This document shows positions 1-6,556 of a stretch of DNA of 19,642 bases, piece after piece. The notes beneath the pieces are model-generated. The model saw only the letters and a program-made list of their open reading frames with translations, did not search any database and was not told where the DNA came from. Positions within the stretch are counted from its first letter, which is position 1. The number at the start of each line of letters is the position of its first letter. Where the stretch lies: positions 1 to 19,642 of the forward strand of contig CASDTD010000047.1 of NCBI GenBank assembly GCA_949283445.1. Reading direction: 5' to 3'. This stretch comes from an uncultured Coriobacteriia bacterium (GTDB lineage Bacteria > Actinomycetota > Coriobacteriia > Coriobacteriales > QAMH01). Position numbers and translations under genes: made by a program.

Positions 1-374
1 CCGCGGTCAAGCAAGTCTTGGTGCAATCTCTTATGCAGCTCGTCGATGCCGATGTCGATGAACACGACGTGCCCCAGCCCTTTGAGGTTTTCCATGCCCT
101 GCTCGCTGTACACGGCAGAACCCCCCGTGGCGATAATGTGATGCTCGCACTGCAGGCCGGCGAGCAGCTCGTTTTCAGCTGCGATGAAACCGTCGACTCC
201 ACGTTGCTCGATGAGCTCGGACAAGAGCATCTCCTGCCCTTCCTGCAGCAGCAGGTCCGTGTCCACGAAGCGCATGCCCAGCTTCTTGGCCAAGACGACG
301 CCGAGCGTGCTCTTGCCCGCTCCGGGCATGCCTATGAGGGTTATGTTGTCGCGCGTGAGCTCATGTCGCTGCAT
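1..374 (-). CDS. Shikimate kinase-family protein, partial (C-terminus beyond window)
   Basis: P-loop kinase of the shikimate kinase (AroK) fold. The first 124 residues are visible; the rest runs off the left edge. In order: Walker A GMPGAGKST at residues 15-23, the DTD nucleotide/substrate-side motif at about 38-40, and ATGGSAVY at about 82-89, equivalent to the GGG motif. Genuine shikimate kinases phosphorylate shikimate in the chorismate pathway. Here the usual FRxxE segment reads FIAAENE, so the shikimate-binding Arg is missing, and the third Gly of GGG is Ser. The fold is clear but the substrate is not, so I give no symbol. The ATG at 374 is preceded by AGGAG at 10 nt spacing and by a good promoter. 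It is divergent from the membrane-protein gene at 519. Confidence 0.85.
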   Translation of the reverse strand, partial: MQRHELTRDNITLIGMPGAGKSTLGVVLAKKLGMRFVDTDLLLQEGQEMLLSELIEQRGVDGFIAAENELLAGLQCEHHIIATGGSAVYSEQGMENLKGLGHVVFIDIGIDELHKRLHQDLLDR

Positions 375-413
375 TGTCGGCAGGCTCCTATCTTCCGTGC
401 ACTGTTTCCCTTC

Positions 414-441
414 ATTCTATCTGCTTTGGAAGTGCTGGCAA
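414..441 (-). promoter_or_regulatory. Promoter of the shikimate kinase-family gene
   Basis: Reading the minus strand, TTGCCA (441-436) and TAGAAT (419-414) are separated by 16 nt. Each box matches the sigma-70-type consensus at five of six positions. Transcription would begin near 407, giving a leader of about 30 nt that contains the AGGAG ribosome-binding site. Inference from sequence only. Confidence 0.55.
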
Positions 442-505
442 CGTCCCAGGCTGCCCAAAGGCGGTCTCGTCGTCCGGTCTTCTCGAGACATGTTCTTTGC
501 ACCGT

Positions 506-511
506 TATAAT
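506..511 (+). promoter_or_regulatory. TATAAT -10 box for a probably leaderless mRNA
   Basis: A perfect TATAAT lies 7 nt before the ATG at 519, the distance at which transcription starts on the A of the start codon. No Shine-Dalgarno sequence precedes the ATG, and no good -35 box is visible around 480-489. This matches the leaderless promoter pattern common in Actinobacteria (TANNNT, six or seven bases, then ATG). Confidence 0.5.
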
Positions 512-518
512 CTGTCAT

Positions 519-2387
519 ATGGAAACCAGAAACCTCATAGCGCGCCGCCTTCCGACGATGCTTCCGTACCTGCTCTTTCTCGTGGCGCTCATCGCTCTCG
601 TGCAGCGCTCGCTCCTCGGCTTCTCATGGGTAGACGAGAGCTTCTATCTCGCGCTTGCCGACCGCCTGCACGACGGCGCTGCCCCCTTCCTCGACGAATG
701 GCACCCTGCGCAGGTCTACGCCCCGCTGCTGCTGCCCCTCTACGACCTATATCTGAACATGACGGGCTCAACCGACGGCATCCTGCTGTTCTTCCGCCTC
801 GTGCACGTGCTGCTCTCCTTCATCGTCGCGCTGTTCGTCTACCGCGTGCTCGCAAGAGACTTCGGCCGCTTTGCTGCCTGCGCGATCGCCCTGTGCTATC
901 TGTTCTACGTGCGCGCCAACATCCTCGGCTTCTCCTATTACAGCCTCTGCACGACGTTTTTCCTGTTGGGGCTCACGTGCGCCTGGGTTGCCTTTCGCCG
1001 CCTGCGCGACCGCGAAGACGAGGGCCGCCCCGGCGCAGTCCGTGTGCTCGCACCCCTGTTTGCAGGCATGTTTCTCGCACTTGCCATCGTCTGCAACCCC
1101 TATGTCATCGTCATCTTCTTCCTTGCCTGCGCTGCCGGGCTCGTCTATGCCCTGTGCAGACATCGGCCAGTGCTTTTCGTTCCCTTTGCCTGGGCCATCA
1201 CCGGTGCGTTCATCGTGGCGGCCTGTTATCTCTGCTTCGTTTTCGCGCGCATCTCGCCTGCTGACGTCATGGCAAACCTCGGCAACGTGCTCGGCAGCCA
1301 CGACGAGAACCTGACCTTGGCGCAGCGCATCCCCAACTACCTCATGCACTTGCCCGTGACGCGCATCGGGTTCCTAGGTACCTGCGTGCTCATCGCCGTC
1401 CTCGTCATCTGGCGCGCCCGTCGCAAGCCGCTGACGCTGCGCGCCCGGAGCGCGTTTTTCGCTGTCGACGTCCTACTGCTGCTCTACAGCGGCATCGTCT
1501 GCTTTTTCACCGCCACGCACCCCAACGCCGTATTCATCGCCTTCGTGGAATTCGCCGTCCCCTGCTACCTGCTGGCAGGCGACCTGCGTCCGTCCAAGCA
1601 CCCGGAGCTGTTCTTGTTCTGGCTGCCGGGCATCTTGCTTTCACTGGTCTGGCAATTTTCCAGCAACACGCAAATCTGCGGCATCATCATTGGGTTTTCC
1701 ATCGCGTCCTACGGCGCCATCATCACCGTGCTCAGCGTGTTCAGGCGTGCCGAAGCGCCCCAAGCGCAGGATGGCGCGACCGACGAGGCTTACGGCCGGG
1801 CGCTTCTCGAAGCACGTCAGGCAAACGTTTTACATGGCGTCGCTGTCGCACTCGTCGTGCTCCTCGTCGCCGCGACGGCATACGTGCGCCTTTCGAGCGT
1901 CTACAGCGACTGCGCATTCGCCGATATGACCGCCGAAATCCAACACGGTCCGGCTGCGGGGCTGTTCACCAGCGAACAACATGCCGCAGAATACGAAGGC
2001 GTGCGCGACCTCATCGCCCACATCGACGACGAGCGCGGCGTCTGGATCGTGCCCATGGCCCCTTGGGCGTATCTGGAAACGCCCGGCCCCTGCGTCGCTC
2101 CTTCCGCCTGGAACACGTTCGTCAATGCGCAAGACTGGGAGACGTACTACGGCACGCAAGGTCATGCCGAGCCGGCGTGGATTGTGGTGACAAAGCGGGA
2201 TACGGGCGAGGCCGTCAACATCATCGCCGGACGCGAGAAGCGCTTCCCCGCACTGGAGATGTACTACGACTATGACAGCAAGCTCGACGCGACACTCGAG
2301 GCAAGCGACGAATACAAACCGCTGTACGCTAACGAAAGCGGCACGCTCTACAAGCGCGTCGAGTTCAGCACGATCGGGCAAGGCTGA
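519..2387 (+). CDS. Polytopic membrane protein, GT-C glycosyltransferase-like
   Basis: A 622-residue integral membrane protein with about 13 predicted hydrophobic helices (for example 14-34, 88-108, 117-133, 141-160, 176-195, 221-243, 284-300, 312-331, 385-406, 438-456). It ends in a hydrophilic domain of about 165 residues (457-622), probably outside the membrane. After helix 1 comes an acidic loop with WVDESFYLALADRL (37-50) and FLDEWHPAQ (57-65). An Asp-Glu pair in the first loop followed by many helices is typical of lipid-linked-sugar GT-C transferases (PMT/ArnT type), so I infer transfer of a sugar to an envelope substrate. No specific substrate can be named. The open frame extends upstream to 18, but that part overlaps the divergent kinase gene; ATG 519 is chosen because of the TATAAT 7 nt before it. 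It is the only plus-strand gene, and no clear intrinsic terminator follows it. Confidence 0.85.
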   Translation: METRNLIARRLPTMLPYLLFLVALIALVQRSLLGFSWVDESFYLALADRLHDGAAPFLDEWHPAQVYAPLLLPLYDLYLNMTGSTDGILLFFRLVHVLLSFIVALFVYRVLARDFGRFAACAIALCYLFYVRANILGFSYYSLCTTFFLLGLTCAWVAFRRLRDREDEGRPGAVRVLAPLFAGMFLALAIVCNPYVIVIFFLACAAGLVYALCRHRPVLFVPFAWAITGAFIVAACYLCFVFARISPADVMANLGNVLGSHDENLTLAQRIPNYLMHLPVTRIGFLGTCVLIAVLVIWRARRKPLTLRARSAFFAVDVLLLLYSGIVCFFTATHPNAVFIAFVEFAVPCYLLAGDLRPSKHPELFLFWLPGILLSLVWQFSSNTQICGIIIGFSIASYGAIITVLSVFRRAEAPQAQDGATDEAYGRALLEARQANVLHGVAVALVVLLVAATAYVRLSSVYSDCAFADMTAEIQHGPAAGLFTSEQHAAEYEGVRDLIAHIDDERGVWIVPMAPWAYLETPGPCVAPSAWNTFVNAQDWETYYGTQGHAEPAWIVVTKRDTGEAVNIIAGREKRFPALEMYYDYDSKLDATLEASDEYKPLYANESGTLYKRVEFSTIGQG

Positions 2388-2430
2388 CAGCGCAACGTGA
2401 CAATCCTTGCAAAACCATGAGATGCGCGCC

Positions 2431-2537
2431 AAACGGGTGAAACGACGTCTCAATTTCACATTTTCACGCGCAGAGAGGTGAGCCAGCGACACTTCGTCCC
2501 CGTTTTCCGCCCACAAATGTCGCCAGCTCACCCGTTT
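2431..2537. repeat. Overlapping inverted repeats with mutually exclusive pairings
   Basis: Two dyads share one right-hand arm. GGTGAGCCAGCGACA (2477-2491) pairs with TGTCGCCAGCTCACC (2518-2532) at 13 of 15 positions. AAACGGGTGA (2431-2440) pairs perfectly with TCACCCGTTT (2528-2537). The right arms overlap at 2528-2532, so only one pairing can form at a time. No T-tract follows on the plus strand. It may be a 3'-end structure of the GT-C mRNA or a dispersed intergenic repeat. Confidence 0.5.
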
Positions 2538-2645
2538 GCGAAACAGGGCAGCCTATTCTGTCGGGAAACCACCCGCCTCCTGCCCAGGCATCCCCTCGGC
2601 ACTTCCTCGCACGCACTCACACCCCACGTACAAAGCGCACGTACG

Positions 2646-2676
2646 AAAAAAGCCCCCGCTGAAAAGCGAGGGCTTT
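2646..2676 (-). terminator. Intrinsic terminator of rplM-rpsI
   Basis: On the minus strand, AAAGCCCTCGCT (2676-2665) pairs over a four-base loop with AGCGGGGGCTTT (2660-2649), with one G-U wobble. It is followed by a U run (2651-2646). The wobble is only tolerated in minus-strand RNA, which fits termination of the ribosomal operon 30 nt after the rpsI stop. Confidence 0.85.
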
Positions 2677-2705
2677 GCACATGCAAGATATGCTCGCAGT
2701 AAAGC

Positions 2706-3104
<399 letters not shown>

Positions 3105-3106
3105 GT

Positions 3107-3541
3107 TTAAGCCTCCAGGTCAATCTTGCGGGGATTCTGAGCTGCATGCGGATGCTCGGGGCCTGCATAGACCTTGAGCTTCTTCAGCATCTGGGCGCCC
3201 AGCCTGTTGTGAGGCAGCATGCCCTTGACCGCGTGCATGATGACGCGCTCGGGATGCTTGGCCATGGCCTCCTGGAAAGTCTCCTGGCGCAGTCCGCCGG
3301 GATGGCCGGTGTAGCGGGTGTACACCTTGTCGGTAACCTTGGCGCCGGTCACCTTGATCTTGTCGCAGTTGACGACGACAACGAAGTCGCCCGTGTCAAC
3401 GTGCGGGGTGTAGGTCGGCTTGTTCTTACCGCGCAGAATCTGCGCAACGGCAGAGGCAAGACGGCCCAACGTCATGTCGGTCGCATCGACCAGAAGCCAC
3501 TCGCGCTGGACTTCGCCGGGCTTCGCATAATAGGTCTTCAC
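3107..3541 (-). CDS. rplM: 50S ribosomal protein L13
   Basis: A 144-residue early-assembling large-subunit protein. Family segments seen: [19 protein letters not shown] at the N-terminus, [35 protein letters not shown] and [13 protein letters not shown] take the GTG at 3541 as the start because GGAGGA sits six to seven bases upstream and the product then starts at the family's usual position (KTYYAK). An in-frame TTG at 3556 would place the ribosome-binding site inside the gene. It is the first gene of the rplM-rpsI operon, the conserved bacterial arrangement. Confidence 0.97.
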   Translation of the reverse strand: MKTYYAKPGEVQREWLLVDATDMTLGRLASAVAQILRGKNKPTYTPHVDTGDFVVVVNCDKIKVTGAKVTDKVYTRYTGHPGGLRQETFQEAMAKHPERVIMHAVKGMLPHNRLGAQMLKKLKVYAGPEHPHAAQNPRKIDLEA

Positions 3542-3607
3542 GGAACTATCCTCCAAAGTACAGGTACTCGTTCATTCACAGAGTTTCACGGGGCTCTGAA
3601 AGCGAAC
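3542..3607 (-). promoter_or_regulatory. rplM 5' leader, possible autoregulatory structure
   Basis: From the inferred start near 3607 the leader is about 65 nt. It contains a small hairpin (CAGAG at 3598-3594 on the minus strand with CTCTG at 3583-3579) and the GGAGGA ribosome-binding site. Ribosomal-protein leaders often bind their own product; that this one does is speculation. Confidence 0.3.
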
Positions 3608-3613
3608 TTGTTA

Positions 3614-3642
3614 AGAATACCCGCGCGCGTGTTCGAATTCAA
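3614..3642 (-). promoter_or_regulatory. rplM-rpsI promoter
   Basis: On the minus strand TTGAAT (3642-3637) and TATTCT (3619-3614) are exactly 17 nt apart. The -35 box matches consensus at four of six positions and the -10 at four of six, including the key T1, A2 and T6. It fits a strong housekeeping promoter just ahead of a ribosomal operon. Confidence 0.6.
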
Positions 3643-3882
3643 TAGAGAAATCGTGTATTTGCCGCAAAGTTCGCAGTTTACACGGCGTCGGGCGTATCCA
3701 TGCTTGTTCGGAGCATCGGGAGAGGCGCGGTCAAGCACCACAGAGCACCCGCCACGCCACGTCGCGGCATGCGTCGCGCCACGGTACAGCACGTGCCCCA
3801 GCACGCACCACGACAGCCACGCCATGTTTGCCACCCCACGGTGCGGGGAGGCGAGACACACTGGCCGTCGAGGCCGCGCCAG

Positions 3883-3934
3883 AAAAAAACCGAGTTGGAT
3901 AGCGCGATTGCCGCTTAAATGCTCTCCTACTCGG
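3883..3934 (-). terminator. Intrinsic terminator of the DUF4013-like gene
   Basis: On the minus strand the arms at 3934-3921 and 3903-3890 (CCGAGTAGGAGAGC and GCTATCCAACTCGG) form a 14-bp stem with two mismatches and a 17-nt loop. A run of seven U follows (3889-3883). It lies about 100 nt past the stop of the gene ending at 4030. Confidence 0.7.
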
Positions 3935-4016
3935 TCCCATTTGGCTATTTCGCCATTTTCACGGCAGTTGGAGAGCACATCGGGCCTCGACCCGCTCTCC
4001 AACTCGCCCGTTTTTT
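3883..4016. repeat. Four-armed inverted-repeat element with A7/T6 ends
   Basis: Four related arms lie in order on the plus strand: L1 CCGAGTTGGATAGC (3890-3903), R1 GCTCTCCTACTCGG (3921-3934), L2 AGTTGGAGAGC (3966-3976) and R2 GCTCTCCAACT (3994-4004, continuing CG). L2 and R2 pair perfectly over 11 bp. L1 and R1 pair at 12 of 14. The cross-pairings L1 with R2 (12 of 13) and R1 with L2 (10 of 11) are equally good. The element is bounded by A7 (3883-3889) and T6 (4011-4016), so both strands could end in a U-tract. Two tandem hairpins or one long nested hairpin are therefore possible. Confidence 0.7.
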
Positions 4017-4029
4017 GCAGACGAGCGCG

Positions 4030-5283
4030 CTACTTCTTCGCCTCGTCCTCCGCTCCTTCAGAAGCATCTGCCTCGGGCGCGGAAGCAGGTGCTTCGAGCG
4101 CTTCAGGCGTCTCAGGCGTCGCGGGCGCTTCGGATGTTTCGGGTGCTACAGGCGTCTCGGATGCCTCGGGCGTCTCAGGCACTTCGGGTGCCTCAGGCGT
4201 CGCGGATGCTTCAGGCGCTCCAGCGCACACGGGCTCGCCAGCGGGAGGTGCCGGCTCGGCGGGCGCTTGCAGGAACACGGGCTGCGCTTGCGGGGCAGGC
4301 TGCGAAGCCGTCACAGGCTGCGCTTGCGGGTCGGGCGCAGGCTGCTGCGGCGTGCTCTGTGCGGCAGATAGCGGGTTCGTCTCGAAGGGCATTGGGTCTT
4401 CTTTCCTACCCCAATGCGCCACGTCGAACTGCGCCGTCCAGTACCCGACCGCACGGGCGATAAGCAGCGTCTGCCAAGCGAGCATGACGAGCTCGACGTA
4501 CAAGCACACGAGAATGAACGGAAACGCGAGCAGCAGCGTCATGATCACCGTGGCAACTATCATGCCTGCAGCCTGCGTATCGCTCCCTGCAGTGGCACCC
4601 ACGCCAAGCATGACCGCGAAAAACAACACGACGAGCACGACAATCGACATCACCACGCTGATGATGGCGGCAATGATGACCGACGTTAGCAGGTACATGC
4701 CGAAGATGCGCATGATGCCGCCGAAGTCGTGCTTGATCATCTTGAAGACTTTGCCGAGCTGCATGCCGGCGCCGAAGCGGTTGTAGACGGTCATGCGCAT
4801 GCAAGACACCCACGTGACAACGTAGGCCGCAAACGAAGCGACCAACCCGACGAGCATCAAGATAATGCCGATGACCAGCAAAACGGTGCTGCCTGCGCCG
4901 ACGGCGCCATGATAGTAGTAGCTCGGATCGTACATCGCCCAGAGGCTGACGCCCAGGCCCGCATCGACCATAAACGTAGCTATCCAGGTGATAATCATGG
5001 GGATGAGCGCGATGATGATACCCAGAGCGAAGGCGAACCAGCCCCAGCGCAACATCGGGCTTCCGGCGCGTCCGTAAATCTTCTTGGGCATGGGGCCGGC
5101 AACGCCCCAGGCGGCTTTGTGCGCCCATTCGTATGCGTACCCCTGCAGCGTCATCTGCCCAAACACGGGAACGAAGCTGATCAGGCCGAGCAGCATGATC
5201 TTCTTGAACCACCCCTCCGAAGAGGTGATGTCCTTCGAACAGGTCTTCCAGTACTTGCCGCTCATGTTCTCTTTCACGTCCAT
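4030..5283 (-). CDS. DUF4013-like membrane protein with Pro/Glu/Ala-rich tail
   Basis: A 417-residue protein of unknown function. Residues about 24-290 form a multi-helix membrane domain (hydrophobic stretches near 28-46, 83-107, 131-158, 194-230, 240-275). Its GWFKKI start and FGQMTLQGYAYEW segment resemble DUF4013 proteins; this is recalled from family appearance, not searched. Residues about 301-417 form a hydrophilic, proline-rich then Pro-Glu-Ala/Thr-rich tail of degenerate repeats, ending in acidic residues and two lysines. ATG 5283 has GAGGAG at five-base spacing. Base composition fits its neighbours. Between rsfS and this gene (130 nt) is a palindrome inside a candidate promoter, so it may be transcribed separately. 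A terminator lies at 3883-3934. Confidence 0.8.
   Translation of the reverse strand: MDVKENMSGKYWKTCSKDITSSEGWFKKIMLLGLISFVPVFGQMTLQGYAYEWAHKAAWGVAGPMPKKIYGRAGSPMLRWGWFAFALGIIIALIPMIITWIATFMVDAGLGVSLWAMYDPSYYYHGAVGAGSTVLLVIGIILMLVGLVASFAAYVVTWVSCMRMTVYNRFGAGMQLGKVFKMIKHDFGGIMRIFGMYLLTSVIIAAIISVVMSIVVLVVLFFAVMLGVGATAGSDTQAAGMIVATVIMTLLLAFPFILVCLYVELVMLAWQTLLIARAVGYWTAQFDVAHWGRKEDPMPFETNPLSAAQSTPQQPAPDPQAQPVTASQPAPQAQPVFLQAPAEPAPPAGEPVCAGAPEASATPEAPEVPETPEASETPVAPETSEAPATPETPEALEAPASAPEADASEGAEDEAKK
4080..4218 (-). repeat. Degenerate coding repeats of a Pro-Glu-Ala/Thr tail
   Basis: Within the 3' part of the DUF4013-like gene, short units encoding variants of P-E-A-x-E-T/V recur about ten times (residues about 357-404). 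At DNA level they are imperfect GGCGTCTC / GGTGCTTC-like units. Such tracts commonly vary in length between strains. Confidence 0.6.
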
Positions 5284-5350
5284 AGTGGCTCCTCGCCTCT
5301 CATGCGGACAGGTTCGTGCAATTCATCTAGCTTCATACTACAGGATGCAG

Positions 5351-5379
5351 GTTAAACGTACCTGAAACAGGTGTGACAA
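5351..5379 (-). promoter_or_regulatory. Candidate promoter with internal palindrome, upstream of DUF4013-like gene
   Basis: On the minus strand TTGTCA (5379-5374) and a weak TTTAAC (5356-5351) are 17 nt apart. The spacer contains the perfect palindrome ACCTG-TTT-CAGGT (5360-5372), a position where a bound repressor would block the promoter. The -10 box is poor, so this is only a candidate. Confidence 0.3.
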
Positions 5380-5413
5380 ACGGCGACACGGGCAAATGCG
5401 CCCCGCCCCTTCG

Positions 5414-5842
5414 TTATTTCAGGCGCCCCAGCAACGTGGCGATGCGCTCGGAATACACCGGGTCTTCAATGCCGGCATCTTCCACGGCAACCGTCGGCGC
5501 CTGATCCCACAGCTGCTCAAGACGATAGTAATCGCGCTCGGCCGGCTGGAAGATGTGCACGACGATCGAGCCGTAATCGAGCAGCACCCACTTGGCGTCC
5601 TCGAAGCCCTCGCGCCCGATGGGCTTGACGCCCGCTTCCTTGCGCAGACGCTCTTCCACCTCTTCGGCGATAGCCTCGACCCTGCGGTTGTTGGCCGCCG
5701 TGCAGATAACGAAATAGTCGGTCACGTTCATGAGCTCGCTGACGTTTTGGATGACGATGTCAGAGCCCTTCTTCTCGTCGATGGCGCGTGCCGCGATGAG
5801 CGCCTGCCCGTGCGAAGCCGTGTTCTCGATGCTTTCCGTCAA
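5414..5842 (-). CDS. rsfS: Ribosome silencing factor RsfS
   Basis: A 142-residue protein of the RsfS/YbeB (DUF143) family. It binds ribosomal protein L14 and blocks joining of the ribosomal subunits when nutrients are scarce. Seen: AARAIDEKKGSDIVIQNVSEL (about 18-38, split by family variation), then TDYFVICTAANNRRVEAIAEEV and the conserved WVLLDYGSIVVHIFQPAERDYYRLEQLW. The start is a TTG at 5842 with AAGGA seven bases upstream. A nearer-consensus ATG upstream is out of frame. It is the last gene of proA-nadD-yqeK-rsfS, 65 nt after yqeK. The nadD-yqeK-rsfS order is widely conserved in Gram-positive bacteria. Confidence 0.95.
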   Translation of the reverse strand: MTESIENTASHGQALIAARAIDEKKGSDIVIQNVSELMNVTDYFVICTAANNRRVEAIAEEVEERLRKEAGVKPIGREGFEDAKWVLLDYGSIVVHIFQPAERDYYRLEQLWDQAPTVAVEDAGIEDPVYSERIATLLGRLK

Positions 5843-5907
5843 ATCTTTTTCCTTCCCATGTCTCTAGGCCCGTTTGAGCCAAGCTCACGTTTTCAAGCCA
5901 AGAATTC

Positions 5908-6543
5908 CTACAAGACGATATTAGCGTCTCCCTGCCGGGAAACGTCGACGGGGTGGTGCTTTGCCACCAAGCCGTTCCATATTTCGAACGCCGCCGGATG
6001 CACGAAACGACGCCGCTCGATGAGCGAGCGCATGGTCTGGACGTACGCCGCGAAGTACAGCTCGTCCAAGCTCGCCTTGCCCACCAGGGCGCGCAGCTCG
6101 TCGATGCCCCAGCCCTTGTGCGATTTGCGCAGCGGCTCGACGATGTCGGCCACGAAGATGACGATGTCAAGATCGCTCATGTCCAAGCTACCCAGGGTGT
6201 GGTTGCGTATGGCACTGATGATGTCGTCGGAAAGCTCGGGGAATTCCCGGCGCACGGCCTCTGCCCCCGTAAACGAGTGCATGACCGGCCACAGCAGCTC
6301 GACTTTGTCCGGCGGCTCGATGCCCAGCTCCTCCATACGCGCGGGGAGCTGCGCGTCGGTCAGCAGCTTGTCCCAGTCGTGCAGCAGCCCGGCGAGTTTC
6401 GCGTCGAATTCGTTGACCCCGTATTCGCGGGCGATTTTTGCCGCGCACTTCGAAACCGAGCGCACATGGTCGAGACGCTTGCCCGAAAGGCGTGCCTCGA
6501 CTGCCTTCTTGACGCGCTTGTACAGTTCTTTGTCCTCTTGCAC
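5908..6543 (-). CDS. yqeK: YqeK-family HD-domain bis(5'-nucleosyl)-tetraphosphatase
   Basis: A 211-residue HD-superfamily hydrolase. Characterised YqeK enzymes cleave diadenosine tetraphosphate symmetrically to two ADP. Metal-binding residues are visible in order: His26 (RLDHVRSV), His55-Asp56 (LLHDWDK), His89 (VMHSFTGAEAV), His115 (RNHTLG) and Asp133 (VADIVEPLRK). The MSDLDIVIFVADIVEP segment is typical of the family. The frame is open upstream into nadD, but GTG 6543 is chosen because AGGAGG lies nine bases before it and homology begins there. It starts 13 nt after the nadD stop. The C-terminal 25 residues or so are an extension of no recognised motif. Confidence 0.93.
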   Translation of the reverse strand: MQEDKELYKRVKKAVEARLSGKRLDHVRSVSKCAAKIAREYGVNEFDAKLAGLLHDWDKLLTDAQLPARMEELGIEPPDKVELLWPVMHSFTGAEAVRREFPELSDDIISAIRNHTLGSLDMSDLDIVIFVADIVEPLRKSHKGWGIDELRALVGKASLDELYFAAYVQTMRSLIERRRFVHPAAFEIWNGLVAKHHPVDVSRQGDANIVL

Positions 6544-6556
6544 GGACGGTATCCTC

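Larger units (their letters stand above)
2388..2705. other. Gene-free convergent region between GT-C gene and rpsI
   Basis: This 318-nt stretch separates the plus-strand membrane-protein gene from the minus-strand ribosomal operon. It contains overlapping inverted repeats (2431-2537) and the rpsI terminator (2646-2676). The part between 2540 and 2645 shows nothing I can support. Short open frames here (for example 2478-2702 plus and 2528-2782 minus) lack ribosome-binding sites and resemble nothing I recognise. Confidence 0.7.
3542..4029. other. Gene-free region upstream of rplM
   Basis: This 488-nt region holds the rplM leader and promoter (3542-3642) and the four-armed inverted-repeat element with the upstream gene's terminator (3883-4016). 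Between 3643 and 3882 I see only GC-rich, low-information sequence. The open frames there (3700-3918 plus, 3586-4002 minus) show no ribosome-binding site and are dominated by Arg, His and Pro. Confidence 0.65.

Noticed and set aside
18..518. N-terminal extension of the GT-C frame
   Set aside because: It lies antisense to the kinase gene and encodes a hydrophilic stretch with no family match. The TATAAT at 506-511 supports a start at 519.
2437..2459. GTGAAA…TTTCAC hairpin as terminator of the GT-C gene
   Set aside because: Only 6 bp with an 11-nt loop and no real U-tract; too weak to call.
3542..3556. TTG start for rplM
   Set aside because: It would place the GGAGGA ribosome-binding site inside the coding region. 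GTG 3541 has ideal spacing and fits the family start.
3586..4002. Minus-strand open frame of 138 codons upstream of rplM
   Set aside because: It runs through the terminator element and the rplM promoter and has no recognisable content.
3146..4786. Plus-strand open frame of 546 codons across rplM and the DUF4013-like gene
   Set aside because: Antisense to two real genes. The Gly/Ser/Ala-rich repeats are the mirror of the Pro/Glu/Ala tail, and it crosses a terminator element.
5380..5413. GC-rich hairpin after rsfS as terminator
   Set aside because: The minus-strand stem is interrupted and followed by GTTTGTC, not a U run, so it is not listed as a terminator.
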